Assembly: GCF_014642735.1 (NCBI RefSeq)
Contig: NZ_BMIV01000001.1
Location: 547,318-611,317 of the forward strand
DNA from: Paracoccus acridae
GTDB lineage: Bacteria > Pseudomonadota > Alphaproteobacteria > Rhodobacterales > Rhodobacteraceae
DNA length: 64,000 nucleotides
Direction: 5' to 3'
Both the position numbers and the translations under genes were made by a program. Each line of letters begins with the position of its first letter. The first letter of the stretch is position 1. Positions 18,495 to 27,912 of the stretch are shown piece by piece. The notes under the pieces were generated by a model, which ran no database searches, was not told the origin of the DNA, and saw nothing but the letters and a program-made list of their open reading frames with translations.

Positions 18495-19892
18495 ATGCTG
18501 AACGACGCCACCGACGCGCTTGGGCGATTGCTTCCCCAGGGCGTGCTGAGGGAAACCGCGCCCGCCTATCTGGAGGAACCGCGCGGCCGCTATCGCGGGC
18601 GGGCCGGGCTGATCGCCGCCCCCCGCACGGTGGATGAGGTCGCGGCCATCGTCCGCGCCTGCGCCGATGCGCGCGTGCCCATCGTTCCGCGCGGCGGCGG
18701 CACCGGCCTTGTGGGCGGGCAGGTGATGGTCGAAGGCGCCGTGCCCTTGCTGCTGTCGCTGGAACGCATGAACGTCATCCGCGCGACCTATCCCGAGGAG
18801 GGCGTCATCGTGGCCGAGGCGGGCGCCACCCTGCAACAGGTCCGCGAGGCTGCAGCCCGCGTCGAGCGGCAGTTCCCCCTGGCGCTGGCGTCTCAAGGCA
18901 CCGCGCAGATCGGCGGGATGCTGGGCACCAATGCGGGCGGCGTGAACGTGCTGCGATACGGCAATGCCCGCGCCCTGTGCCTAGGGGTCGAGGCGGTCTT
19001 GCCGCAGGGCCAGGTCATGCATGACCTCAAGCGGTTGCGCAAGGACAACACCGGATACGACATCCGCGACCTGCTGATCGGCGCGGAAGGGACGCTGGGC
19101 ATCATCACCGCCGCATCCCTGGTGCTGGCCCCCGTGCCGGCCGAGGTCGGCGTTGCCATGCTTGTCGTGGAATCGCCCGAGGCCGCCTTGACGCTGCTGT
19201 CGCTGGCCCAAGCCCGCATGGCCGGGGGCGTGACCGCGTTCGAGCTGATCTCGGGCCAAGGGTTGCGCTTTCTGGACGCGGCCGTTCCCGACCTGCGCCA
19301 GCCTTTCGCGGACCGCCCCGACTGGCTGGTCCTGATCGAGGTGGGCCTGCCTGCCGGCCTGTCGGCCGACGAGGCGCTTGAAGGGCTGTTCACCGACGCG
19401 GCCGAGGCCGGCTTGGTCAGCGACGGCGTGATCGCCCAGTCCGGCCAGCAGACCGCCGATCTTTGGGCGATCCGCGAAACCATCCCCGAGGCGAACCGCC
19501 ATGTCGGCGCCATCGCCAGCCACGACATCAGCCTGCCCTTGTCGGAAATCGCCCGCTTCATTCGCGACGCCAGCGCCATGCTGGCGGAGATGGCGGATCT
19601 GCGCATCAACTGCTTCGGCCACCTGGGCGACGGCAACCTGCATTTCAACCTGTTCCCGGTTCAGGGAAAGACCCGCGACGCCTATGACGACATCCGCCGG
19701 TCCCTGTCGCGCGCGGTTCACCAGATGGTGGTGGCGCGCGGGGGATCCTTTTCCGCCGAACACGGGGTGGGACGGCTGAAGGCCGCGGAACTGGCCGAAT
19801 GGGGCGATCCCGCGCGCCTTGGGGCGATGCGCGCGATCAAGGACGCGCTGGATCCTGCGGGGATCATGAATCCGGGGGTGATCCTGGCGTAG
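18495..19892 (+). CDS. FAD-binding oxidoreductase (GlcD/D-2-hydroxyacid dehydrogenase type)
   Basis: The 465-aa protein has the VAO-type FAD-binding domain (VPRGGGTGLVGGQ near residue 70, GTAQIGGMLGTNAGG near 135, IGAEGTLGIIT near 200). The C-terminal cap domain contains CFGHLGDGNLHFN and the terminal SAEHGVGRLK motif. This family oxidises D-lactate, D-2-hydroxyglutarate or glycolate. The substrate cannot be assigned here; a single-subunit D-2-hydroxyglutarate or D-lactate dehydrogenase is plausible. It lies 9 bp after the GNAT gene. Its stop codon lies within an inverted repeat. Confidence 0.9.
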   Translation: MLNDATDALGRLLPQGVLRETAPAYLEEPRGRYRGRAGLIAAPRTVDEVAAIVRACADARVPIVPRGGGTGLVGGQVMVEGAVPLLLSLERMNVIRATYPEEGVIVAEAGATLQQVREAAARVERQFPLALASQGTAQIGGMLGTNAGGVNVLRYGNARALCLGVEAVLPQGQVMHDLKRLRKDNTGYDIRDLLIGAEGTLGIITAASLVLAPVPAEVGVAMLVVESPEAALTLLSLAQARMAGGVTAFELISGQGLRFLDAAVPDLRQPFADRPDWLVLIEVGLPAGLSADEALEGLFTDAAEAGLVSDGVIAQSGQQTADLWAIRETIPEANRHVGAIASHDISLPLSEIARFIRDASAMLAEMADLRINCFGHLGDGNLHFNLFPVQGKTRDAYDDIRRSLSRAVHQMVVARGGSFSAEHGVGRLKAAELAEWGDPARLGAMRAIKDALDPAGIMNPGVILA

Positions 19893-19948
19893 GGTGCGTG
19901 CTTGCACGAACCGTCGCAGGCAAGGTGCGTGAAATCACGCACCCTACG
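19888..19948. repeat. Inverted-repeat element between convergent genes
   Basis: The 13-bp arms CGTAGGGTGCGTG (19888-19900) and CACGCACCCTACG (19936-19948) are perfect inverted repeats. Inside are two smaller hairpins: CGTGC-tt-GCACG (19897-19908) and GGTGCGTG-aaat-CACGCACC (19924-19943). The left arm contains the FAD oxidase stop codon, and the right arm ends 3 bp from the apt stop. It looks like a small REP/MITE-type element and could act as a bidirectional terminator. Confidence 0.75.
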
Positions 19949-19950
19949 GG

Positions 19951-20484
19951 TCAATCGCCCTCGAAGGCTGTCAGGGCATGAACCTCGTGCCCCAGACCTT
20001 CCAGCAGCTTGCGCCCGCCCAGATCCGGCAGGTCGATCACGAAGGCGCAGCCCACGACCTTGGCGCCCAGCCTTTCGCACAGCGAAATCCCCGCCGCCGC
20101 CGTGCCGCCGGTGGCCAGAAGGTCGTCCACGATCAGAACGCGTTCGCCCGGTTGCAGGGCGTCGTCATGGACCTCGACCACAGCCTCGCCATATTCCAGC
20201 TGATAGGCTTGGGAGATCACGGTGCCCGGCAGCTTGCCCTTCTTGCGGATCGGCACGAAGCCCGTGGACAACTGGTGCGCCACCGCGCCGCCCAGAATGA
20301 AGCCGCGCGCCTCCAGTCCCACGACCTTGTCGATCCGCGCGCCCGCATAGGGGGCCAGCAACTGATCGACCGCGATGCGAAAGCCGCGCGCATCGGCAAA
20401 CAGCGTGGTCACGTCGCGGAACATGATCCCTTCATGGGGAAAGTCCACGATGGTGCGGATATAGTCCTTGACGTTCAGGCTCAT
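19951..20484 (-). CDS. apt: Adenine phosphoribosyltransferase
   Basis: The 177-aa enzyme salvages adenine to AMP with PRPP. The signature PRPP-binding loop is [16 protein letters not shown], and the N-terminal [18 protein letters not shown] and the [10 protein letters not shown] motif are typical. The ATG at 20484 overlaps the flavin reductase stop by 4 bp; an upstream open frame to 20733 lies inside that gene. It is convergent with the FAD oxidase across the inverted-repeat element. Confidence 0.97.
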   Translation of the reverse strand: MSLNVKDYIRTIVDFPHEGIMFRDVTTLFADARGFRIAVDQLLAPYAGARIDKVVGLEARGFILGGAVAHQLSTGFVPIRKKGKLPGTVISQAYQLEYGEAVVEVHDDALQPGERVLIVDDLLATGGTAAAGISLCERLGAKVVGCAFVIDLPDLGGRKLLEGLGHEVHALTAFEGD

Positions 20485-21083
20485 GCAGGGCGTTCCATTT
20501 CGAACAGGTCGGTGACGGCTGCGTAATCCCTGTATCCCAGCCGCGCAATCCAGCCGCCCGCAGGACGCGGGTCGAAACGGCCGTTCACCACGCAATCGTC
20601 GCGGATATGCACGCCCGTGACCACGCCGAAGACGACGTAATTCGCCTCGCCCGCCAGTGGCACCACGCGGGTCATGCGGCATTCCAGCGCGGCGGCGGCG
20701 CCCGCGACGCGCGGGCATGCGATGGTCTCGCATTCCGCGGCCGCGATCCCCGCCGCGTCGAATTCGCTGATCCCTGCGGCCAGTGGGGCCGAGGACGCGT
20801 TCACCTGGTCGCGCAGGTCGCCGGTGGCGATGTTGACGCAGAAGACGCCGGTTTCGATGATCTGCGCCACGCTGTCCTTGGTGCCCTTGCGATCCGGCTT
20901 GGCGCTGGTGGACGCGAACATCACCTGGGGCGGGACATAGGCCACCGCGTTGAAGAAGGAATAGGGCGCCAGGTTGTCGCCTTGGGATCCCCGCGTGGAA
21001 ATCCAGCCGATGGGACGGGGGGCGATCAGGGCGTTGAAGGGGTTATGGGGCAGCCCGTGGCCGTTTTCGGGGCGGTAGAACAT
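20481..21083 (-). CDS. Flavin reductase-like (FMN-binding split-barrel) protein
   Basis: The 200-aa protein begins [20 protein letters not shown] followed by [10 protein letters not shown], the signature of the DIM6/NTAB flavin reductase-like family. Further family traits are [16 protein letters not shown] and [11 protein letters not shown]. It binds FMN; whether it reduces flavin for a partner monooxygenase is unknown, and no such partner is in view. GGAGG lies a few bases upstream of the chosen start at 21083. It is coupled to apt by a 4-bp overlap. Confidence 0.88.
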   Translation of the reverse strand: MFYRPENGHGLPHNPFNALIAPRPIGWISTRGSQGDNLAPYSFFNAVAYVPPQVMFASTSAKPDRKGTKDSVAQIIETGVFCVNIATGDLRDQVNASSAPLAAGISEFDAAGIAAAECETIACPRVAGAAAALECRMTRVVPLAGEANYVVFGVVTGVHIRDDCVVNGRFDPRPAGGWIARLGYRDYAAVTDLFEMERPA

Positions 21084-21206
21084 CGCGGGCCTCCTGTGAT
21101 TTCTGCGCCGACAACCTGCCATCTGCCGCGCCCCGCCGCAATGGCCCGGATGTTTCATCACCTGCAAGCCCGTGCTAAGGCACCCCCAGACCCGACAGGA
21201 GGCGCG

Positions 21207-21836
21207 ATGTACGAAATCTGCCCCGAAACCGCCGCCGACGAAGCCGAGGTCGAGGCCCTTTACGACCTGTGCTTCGCGCCGGGCCGCACCGCCCTGTCGT
21301 CATACCGCCTGCGCGACGGCGTGCCCAAGGTCGCCGACCTGTGCCTTGTGCTGCGCGCCGACGGTATCCTGCAGGCTGCGATCCGCTTCTGGCCGGTTCG
21401 CGTCGCGCGCAAGCCGGTGCTGCTGCTGGGACCGATCGCGGTTCACCCCACCGCCCAGGGCGAAGGGCTTGGCGGCATGCTGATGCGCGACAGCCTGAGG
21501 CGGGCGCGTCACCTGGGGTGGGGCAGGGTCCTGCTGGTGGGCGATGCGCCCTATTACAGCCGCTTCGGCTTTTCGCGGCTGGATGACGTGGAAATGCCGC
21601 CGCCGACCAACCCCGACCGCGTGCTGGGGCTGGAACTCTCGCCCGGCGCCTGGGTTGGGGTCGCGGGGCCGGTCATGCGTGAAACCTCGCCGGGCGTGAT
21701 GGAGATGCTGGCGCAATACACGGGCAGCCCCGACAACGATTCGGCCTGCGTCACGGTCCAGACCCCGGACCCGCAGGTTCTTCGAGAGGATAGCGATGGC
21801 GACAAATCCGCAACTGGTGCTTCCGCCGATCAATGA
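21207..21836 (+). CDS. GNAT N-acetyltransferase (YhbS type)
   Basis: The 209-aa protein has an N-terminal GNAT domain with the acetyl-CoA loop VHPTAQGEGLGGMLM and the YYSRFGFSR motif of the YhbS subgroup. The C-terminal part is less conserved. The substrate is unknown. GACAGGAGG precedes the ATG at 21207. The final 41 bp overlap the start of the EcsC gene in another frame, an unusually long overlap for this window. Confidence 0.88.
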   Translation: MYEICPETAADEAEVEALYDLCFAPGRTALSSYRLRDGVPKVADLCLVLRADGILQAAIRFWPVRVARKPVLLLGPIAVHPTAQGEGLGGMLMRDSLRRARHLGWGRVLLVGDAPYYSRFGFSRLDDVEMPPPTNPDRVLGLELSPGAWVGVAGPVMRETSPGVMEMLAQYTGSPDNDSACVTVQTPDPQVLREDSDGDKSATGASADQ

Positions 21837-22584
21837 CCCGTCCGTCCACGCCCAGGTGGACCGCCTGGCGCGGCGATACCTGGATGCGGGCGGTCTGGGA
21901 ATGGAACTGATGACCGTCGTCGGCAACAGCGCCGAGGGGTTGATCGAGAAACTGCCCGGCTTCGTGCGCAGCCGCATGGACCGGATCACCCGCGCCGCCC
22001 TGAACCGGGCCTTCACGGCGGCCACGACCTCGCGCCGGATGGTGCGCGACCGGGGGGATTGGTTCAACCGCATGGCATCAACCGTCAGCGGCGCGGCGGG
22101 GGGCGTGGGCGGCTTCGCGGGCGCCATGGTCGAACTGCCCTTCACGATCACGCTGCTGCTGCGGGCGATGCTGGACATCGCGGTGGAACACGGGCTCGAT
22201 CCCGACAGCGACGAGGTGCGGATGGAATGCCTGCGCATCTTCGCCGCCGCAGGTCCGATGGCCGAGGATGATTCGACCGACCTGGGCTTGCTGGCCGCGC
22301 GCATGTCGGTCACGGGTCAGACGGTGCAGGGGCTTATCAGCAAGGTCGCGCCGCGCCTGTCGGTGTCCATGGGCCAGAAGCTGGCAGCCCAGGCCGCGCC
22401 GATCTTCGGGGCCGTGGTGGGCGCGTCGATCAACTATACCTTCACCCGGTATTACCAGGAACTGGCCCGCGTGCATTTCGGCATCATGCGGCTGTCGCAG
22501 GAAACCGGCATACCCAAGGAGGCCCTGATCGAGGCGCTGCGCCTGGCCATCGAACGCCTGGATCATCGCAAGGCCGCGCGCTGA
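21796..22584 (+). CDS. EcsC family protein
   Basis: The 262-aa protein matches the EcsC family: a helical, partly hydrophobic product with glycine-rich stretches (TVSGAAGGVGGFAGAMVELP, then FTITLLLRAMLDIA) and the LRIFAAAGP region. The name comes from a Bacillus ABC-transporter operon, but bacterial EcsC-like proteins are functionally undefined. GAGAGGATAGCG precedes the ATG. It overlaps the upstream GNAT gene by 41 bp, and both probably share one mRNA. Confidence 0.85.
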   Translation: MATNPQLVLPPINDPSVHAQVDRLARRYLDAGGLGMELMTVVGNSAEGLIEKLPGFVRSRMDRITRAALNRAFTAATTSRRMVRDRGDWFNRMASTVSGAAGGVGGFAGAMVELPFTITLLLRAMLDIAVEHGLDPDSDEVRMECLRIFAAAGPMAEDDSTDLGLLAARMSVTGQTVQGLISKVAPRLSVSMGQKLAAQAAPIFGAVVGASINYTFTRYYQELARVHFGIMRLSQETGIPKEALIEALRLAIERLDHRKAAR

Positions 22585-22587
22585 GGT

Positions 22588-22640
22588 TCATTCTGGCCTC
22601 AATATCCCACGGGGGTCCGGGGGTGTGAAACCCCCGGCGC
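22588..22640 (-). repeat. Dispersed palindromic element, copy B
   Basis: Read on the minus strand: a CCGGGGG...CCCCCGG hairpin followed by ACCCCCG, then GGGATATTGAGG and CAGAATGAA. It starts 2 bp after the helicase stop codon in the same orientation as that gene. It differs from the other copies by GATATTG instead of GATATTT. Copies B and E share the CCAGAATGAA ending. Confidence 0.75.
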
Positions 22641-22641
22641 T

Positions 22642-24168
22642 TCAGTCTTCCTCGGACGCCAAGGCAAGATCGGCGACCGGCGCGTCCAGGTCCTGGGTGT
22701 TCAATGGCGCGGTCGGACGGGCCAGCCGGGCCTTCGTCACCCAGAGCAGCCGTTCCTGCGCCCGCGTGATCGCGACATAGGCCAGCCGCTTCCACAGGGG
22801 GATCCCGGCCTCGGTCCGGTTCGACCAGGCGGCGGCGCTGATGTCGGGACCGAAGACCTGCACGTCGGGCCACTGGCTGCCCTGCGACTTGTGGATCGTC
22901 ACCGCCGCGCCATGCAGGAAGGTCGCGCCCATGCGGGCGGCATAGGGGATGAAGGGTTCTTCCTCGTCCGGCAGTTCGATCTTGACGATGCTGGCGGCCG
23001 ACAGGCGCGGATCCTCGGCCCCGATCACATGCAGGCGCGAGAAGCCGGGCTTGCGGCCCGGCCCCAGATAGACGACCTGCGCCCCCTTGATCAGCCCCCG
23101 CGCTTCCAGGTCGATGCGCTTCTTGCGGTGCTTCACCGGCAGTTCGATCCCGTCGCAGATCAGCGGCTCGCCCGGCAACAGCGCATCGCCCGGCGCGCCA
23201 TAGGCCGCCCGGAAGGCATGGATCAGCCGGATCCGCGTGGCGTTCCGCCAGACCAGCACCGGGCTGCGGGCCATCAGGTCGCTTTCCACCCGTTCCGCCC
23301 AGACCACCCGGTCGTCCTTGCGGGCGGCCGCGCGGATCATGCTTTCGAAGCTTTCGAAGGTCAGGCCGTCATCGGCAAGCGCATGGGCCAGATCCAGGAT
23401 CGGGCTGTCGTCGGCCTGGCGATGGATGCGGTTCAGGATCAGGCGCTGGGACGGGGCCAGCTTCTCGAACACCATCTCGCCTGACTGGCCCACGGGTGCC
23501 AACTGCGCGGGATCGCCGAACAGCACCAGCAGGGGGAAGATCTCTCGCAGATCCTCGAACTGCTTTTCGTCCAGCATCGACGCCTCGTCGATCAGGCCGA
23601 CATCCAGGGCATCCTCGCGCCGTTTCCAGCCGCGGATGAAATCCGACCCCCGCAGGCCCGCCGCCGCAAGGGCGCCGGGAATGGAGGTGTGCTGGTCATA
23701 GAAGGCCTTGGCCCGGTCAAGCGCGGCGTCGGTCATCCCCTCGACGGCGGGGCGGTCGCCGGTGCCGGTCAGCCATTCGGCCAGCTTTTCGTACTCCGGG
23801 TCATAGACAGGGGTGTAAAGGATGCGGTGGATCGTCGTCGCAGGCACGCCGCGCATCCGCAAGACGAAGGCCGCCTTGTTCGTCGGCGCCAGGATCGCCA
23901 CGCTGCGCCGGTCCTTGCGGCGGCGGCCCTCGTAATCGCCGCTGACGACCTCGACCCCCGCGTCGCGCAGGGCCTTGGTGATCTGCGACAGAAGCAGCGT
24001 CTTGCCGGACCCGGCCTTGCCGATGACCGCCATCACGCGACCCTTGCCGGGCTGTGGGGGCTGCAGTTCCTCGGCGATCAGGTCGATGCCCGATGCGCCG
24101 AAGGCCTCGGTCAGGGCATCCCAGGCGTCGGCCTGGTCGGGGGACAGGGTGGGGGCGGGGGCGTTCAT
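22642..24168 (-). CDS. RecD-like superfamily 1B DNA helicase
   Basis: The 508-aa ATPase has Walker A GKAGSGKT near residue 50, Walker B GLIDEASM near residue 195 and motif III LFGDPAQLAPVGQSGE. The C-terminal UvrD-type motifs are TIHKSQGSQWPDVQVFGPD and VAITRAQERLLWVTK. This layout matches phage Dda and short RecD2-like 5'-3' helicases found alone in Rhodobacterales. No RecB or RecC is present. The biological role is not established; repair or replication restart is likely. Confidence 0.88.
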   Translation of the reverse strand: MNAPAPTLSPDQADAWDALTEAFGASGIDLIAEELQPPQPGKGRVMAVIGKAGSGKTLLLSQITKALRDAGVEVVSGDYEGRRRKDRRSVAILAPTNKAAFVLRMRGVPATTIHRILYTPVYDPEYEKLAEWLTGTGDRPAVEGMTDAALDRAKAFYDQHTSIPGALAAAGLRGSDFIRGWKRREDALDVGLIDEASMLDEKQFEDLREIFPLLVLFGDPAQLAPVGQSGEMVFEKLAPSQRLILNRIHRQADDSPILDLAHALADDGLTFESFESMIRAAARKDDRVVWAERVESDLMARSPVLVWRNATRIRLIHAFRAAYGAPGDALLPGEPLICDGIELPVKHRKKRIDLEARGLIKGAQVVYLGPGRKPGFSRLHVIGAEDPRLSAASIVKIELPDEEEPFIPYAARMGATFLHGAAVTIHKSQGSQWPDVQVFGPDISAAAWSNRTEAGIPLWKRLAYVAITRAQERLLWVTKARLARPTAPLNTQDLDAPVADLALASEED

Positions 24169-24193
24169 GACCGGCGTCTTATCCCGCCCCGCC

Positions 24194-24221
24194 CGAAAAG
24201 CGAAGCCGCCTTGTCGGCGGC
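24194..24221 (-). terminator. Probable terminator after gdhA
   Basis: A 6-bp perfect GC stem (GCCGCC 24205-24210 with GGCGGC 24216-24221) is followed on the minus strand by TTCGCTTTTCGG. It lies 15 bp after the gdhA stop. The interrupted T tract makes it a moderate call. Confidence 0.5.
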
Positions 24222-24236
24222 CCCGCAGCGTCAGGA

Positions 24237-25628
<1,392 letters not shown>

Positions 25629-25680
25629 TTAGCCGTCATCTTCGGCAAGTTGAATGGGATTCCGCGAAAGATTTGGGCAA

Positions 25681-25701
25681 ATTGCGTGCTTGATGCGCAA
25701 T
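25681..25701. promoter_or_regulatory. Palindrome in the gdhA divergent promoter region
   Basis: ATTGCG and CGCAAT form 6-bp arms around a 9-bp spacer, 83 bp upstream of gdhA and 69 bp upstream of the first small four-cysteine gene. It could be an operator for either gene. The regulator is unknown. Confidence 0.35.
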
Positions 25702-25769
25702 CTTGCCTGCCGGGCGCAACTTTTCCGGCTCGGGCGGCGTGTATAGGGGATCATCAAGGGGAACGCGCG

Positions 25770-25976
25770 ATGATCGAACTGTTCTTTGTCACCTGCCTGA
25801 TCAACGAACCGCAGCGCTGCACCGAACACCGCCTGCTGTTCGAGGAAAGAAACGGCCTCCAGACCTGCATGCTGCAAAGCCAGAATGAACTGGCGCGCTG
25901 GGTTCAGGCCCATCCGAACGATCAGGTGAAATCCTGGAAATGCAGCCAGGCCGACGAAACGGATACGGCGATCTGA
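25770..25976 (+). CDS. Small four-cysteine protein, first of a tandem pair
   Basis: The 68-aa product starts MIELFFVTCL and has four cysteines (C9, C17, C33, C58) and conserved W44 and W56. There is no clear signal peptide, although the N-terminus is hydrophobic. A paralogue with the same cysteine and tryptophan spacing lies 161 bp downstream. GGGGAACG lies about 8 bases before the ATG. Similar small proteins occur in other Rhodobacterales and Rhizobiales; I know no assigned function. Four conserved cysteines suggest disulfides or metal binding. Confidence 0.75.
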   Translation: MIELFFVTCLINEPQRCTEHRLLFEERNGLQTCMLQSQNELARWVQAHPNDQVKSWKCSQADETDTAI

Positions 25977-26137
25977 TCGGGAATCGGGAAGCCGGACGGC
26001 GATTCGGCTCATTCCCCGGCGAATACCAAGAAGTTTCAGAACGATGTTCTTCTTTCACGGCGCAATCACGCCTGGATGAGAATCATGTCCCATTCTTATG
26101 GCCCGAAACGCGCATCGGGAAATGGAATGGTGATGTA

Positions 26138-26341
26138 ATGATCGAGTTGTTCTTTGTAAGCTGCCTGTCGGAAGACCCTGCGCGGTGCCAGAACCGCAGC
26201 CTGATCTTTGTCGAGACGAACCTGATGGCCTGCATGGTCCACGGTCAGCAGGTCATGGCCCAATGGATCGAAAGCCATCCCAGGGAAACCGTTCAGGAAT
26301 GGCAGTGCCGCACCGTCGATCGGCGCAAGGCCGAAATCTGA
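26138..26341 (+). CDS. Small four-cysteine protein, second of a tandem pair
   Basis: This 67-aa paralogue of the protein at 25770 starts MIELFFVSCL. It keeps four cysteines (C9, C17, C32, C57), W43/W55 and the HPxxxVxxWxC ending, but the rest has diverged. GGAATGG precedes the ATG by about 7 bases. The intergenic stretch between the two genes is lower in GC than the surroundings. Function unknown. The pair lies between gdhA and ccr without overlap to either. Confidence 0.75.
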   Translation: MIELFFVSCLSEDPARCQNRSLIFVETNLMACMVHGQQVMAQWIESHPRETVQEWQCRTVDRRKAEI

Positions 26342-26362
26342 CGGCCGAGGGAAGCGCCAATG

Positions 26363-26390
26363 GAAAAGGGGCCGCATGGATCGCGGCCCC
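26363..26390 (-). terminator. Intrinsic terminator after ccr
   Basis: A perfect 8-bp stem (GGGGCCGC 26368-26375 with GCGGCCCC 26383-26390) with a 7-nt loop is followed on the minus strand by TTTTCC. It is 22 bp after the ccr stop and also lies 26 bp after the convergent small gene. Confidence 0.75.
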
Positions 26391-26411
26391 GTCCCGTCCT
26401 TCACGGTCAGG

Positions 26412-27704
26412 CTAGAGGCTGCGCCGGACTTCCAGCGCATCCTCGAAGGTGCGAAGGCCGGTGGTGGGCGCCTGGACCAGCACGGACATGTTGCCCGGCT
26501 TGTGCTGGTTCTTGTACATCTTCATGTGGGCCTGCGGGATTTCGGCCCAGGGAAAGACCTCGGACATGCAGGGGTCCAGGCGGCGTTCCAGCATCAGCTT
26601 GTTGGCCGCCGACGCCTGCTTGAGGTGGGCGAAGTGCGATCCCTGGATGCGCTTCTGGTGCATCCACAGGTAACGCACGTCGAAGGTGCAGTTGAAGCCC
26701 GTGGTGCCCGCGCAGATCACCACCATGCCGCCCTTCTTGCAGACGAAGGTGCTGACGGGGAAGGTCGCCTCGCCCGGATGTTCGAAGACGATATCGACGT
26801 TGTTGCCCTTGCCGGTGATGTCCCAGATGGCCTTGCCGAACTTGCGGACCTCGTTGAACCACTCCTTGTATTCCGGCGTGTTCACGGTGGGCAACTGGCC
26901 CCAGCAGTTGAATTCCTTGCGGTTGATGACGCCCTTGGCACCCAGGCCCATCACGAAGTCGCGCTTGTCTTCTTCGCTGATGACGCCGATGGCATTGCCG
27001 CCCGCCGCGTTGATCAACTGGATCGCATAGGATCCAAGTCCCCCCGACGCGCCCCAGACCAGCACGTTCATGCCCGGCTTGAGTTCATGCGGCTCGTGCC
27101 CGAACAGCATCCGGTAGGCGGTGGCCAGCGTCAGGGTATAGCAGGCCGATTCCTCCCATGTCAGGTGCTTGGGGCGGGGCATCAGCTGCTGGGACTGGAC
27201 GCGGGTGAACTGGGCGAAGCTGCCGTCCGGCGTCTCGTATCCCCAGATGCGCTGGGTGGGCGAATACATCGGGTCGCCGCCGTTGCATTCCTCGTCGTCG
27301 CCGTCGTCCTGGTTGCAGTGGATCACGACCTCGTCGCCGACCTTCCAGCGGCGGACCTTGTCGCCCACCGCCCAGACGATCCCCGAGGCATCGGACCCCG
27401 CGATGTGATAGGGCTGCTTGTGGACGTCGAACATGCTGATCGGCACGCCCAGGCCCGCCCAGATGCCGTTGTAGTTGACGCCCGCCGCCATCACCAGGAC
27501 CAGCACCTCGTTGCTGTCGATGCTGGGCGTGTCCACGACCTCAAGCTGCATGGCCTGGTCGGGCTCGCCCTGGCGTTCGCGCCGGATCGCCCAGGCGTGC
27601 ATTTTGGCGGGCACATGGCCCAGGGGCGGCATCTCGCCGATGTCATACAGATCCTTCACGGGCGCATCGTAAGGCGCGATCGAAGAGGGGGAGTCGAGGG
27701 CCAT
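26412..27704 (-). CDS. ccr: Crotonyl-CoA carboxylase/reductase
   Basis: The 430-aa medium-chain dehydrogenase-fold enzyme reductively carboxylates crotonyl-CoA to ethylmalonyl-CoA with NADPH, the key step of the ethylmalonyl-CoA pathway. Supporting stretches are GVNYNGIWAGLGVP, HIAGSDASGIVWAVG, CNQDDGDDEECNGGDPM and the dinucleotide loop VLVWGASGGLGSYAIQL. Length matches the family. The ATG at 27704 has AGGAG upstream; a TTG at 27707 is less likely. It is divergent from ecm, which acts two steps later. Confidence 0.96.
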   Translation of the reverse strand: MALDSPSSIAPYDAPVKDLYDIGEMPPLGHVPAKMHAWAIRRERQGEPDQAMQLEVVDTPSIDSNEVLVLVMAAGVNYNGIWAGLGVPISMFDVHKQPYHIAGSDASGIVWAVGDKVRRWKVGDEVVIHCNQDDGDDEECNGGDPMYSPTQRIWGYETPDGSFAQFTRVQSQQLMPRPKHLTWEESACYTLTLATAYRMLFGHEPHELKPGMNVLVWGASGGLGSYAIQLINAAGGNAIGVISEEDKRDFVMGLGAKGVINRKEFNCWGQLPTVNTPEYKEWFNEVRKFGKAIWDITGKGNNVDIVFEHPGEATFPVSTFVCKKGGMVVICAGTTGFNCTFDVRYLWMHQKRIQGSHFAHLKQASAANKLMLERRLDPCMSEVFPWAEIPQAHMKMYKNQHKPGNMSVLVQAPTTGLRTFEDALEVRRSL

Positions 27705-27707
27705 CAA

Positions 27708-27912
27708 TGTCTCCTGTCATCTGCTGCGGCGCAGAATCGCCGCCTTCTGTCGCCAGTGCTAACGGATCGTCGCGCAAGATTGCAACAACTGACATGCCGA
27801 CAACGTAATAAAATGTCCTAAAGTTGCATTTTTTGCCGCGATGCGGCGAATTGACGGCGCATATTTGTTTCGGTAACGGTTGTTCAGCAGAAATATTGTT
27901 GCGAGGCGAAGC
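27708..27912. promoter_or_regulatory. Divergent ccr/ecm promoter region
   Basis: This 205-bp region is much more AT-rich than the coding DNA around it. It contains ATTGCAAC (27779-27786) and GTTGCAT (27823-27829) as an imperfect inverted pair. A short palindrome GCCGC-gat-GCGGC lies at 27835-27847. TTGCAA-type half sites resemble those bound by RamB/PccR-type short-chain acyl-CoA regulators. The promoters themselves could not be fixed. Confidence 0.4.
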
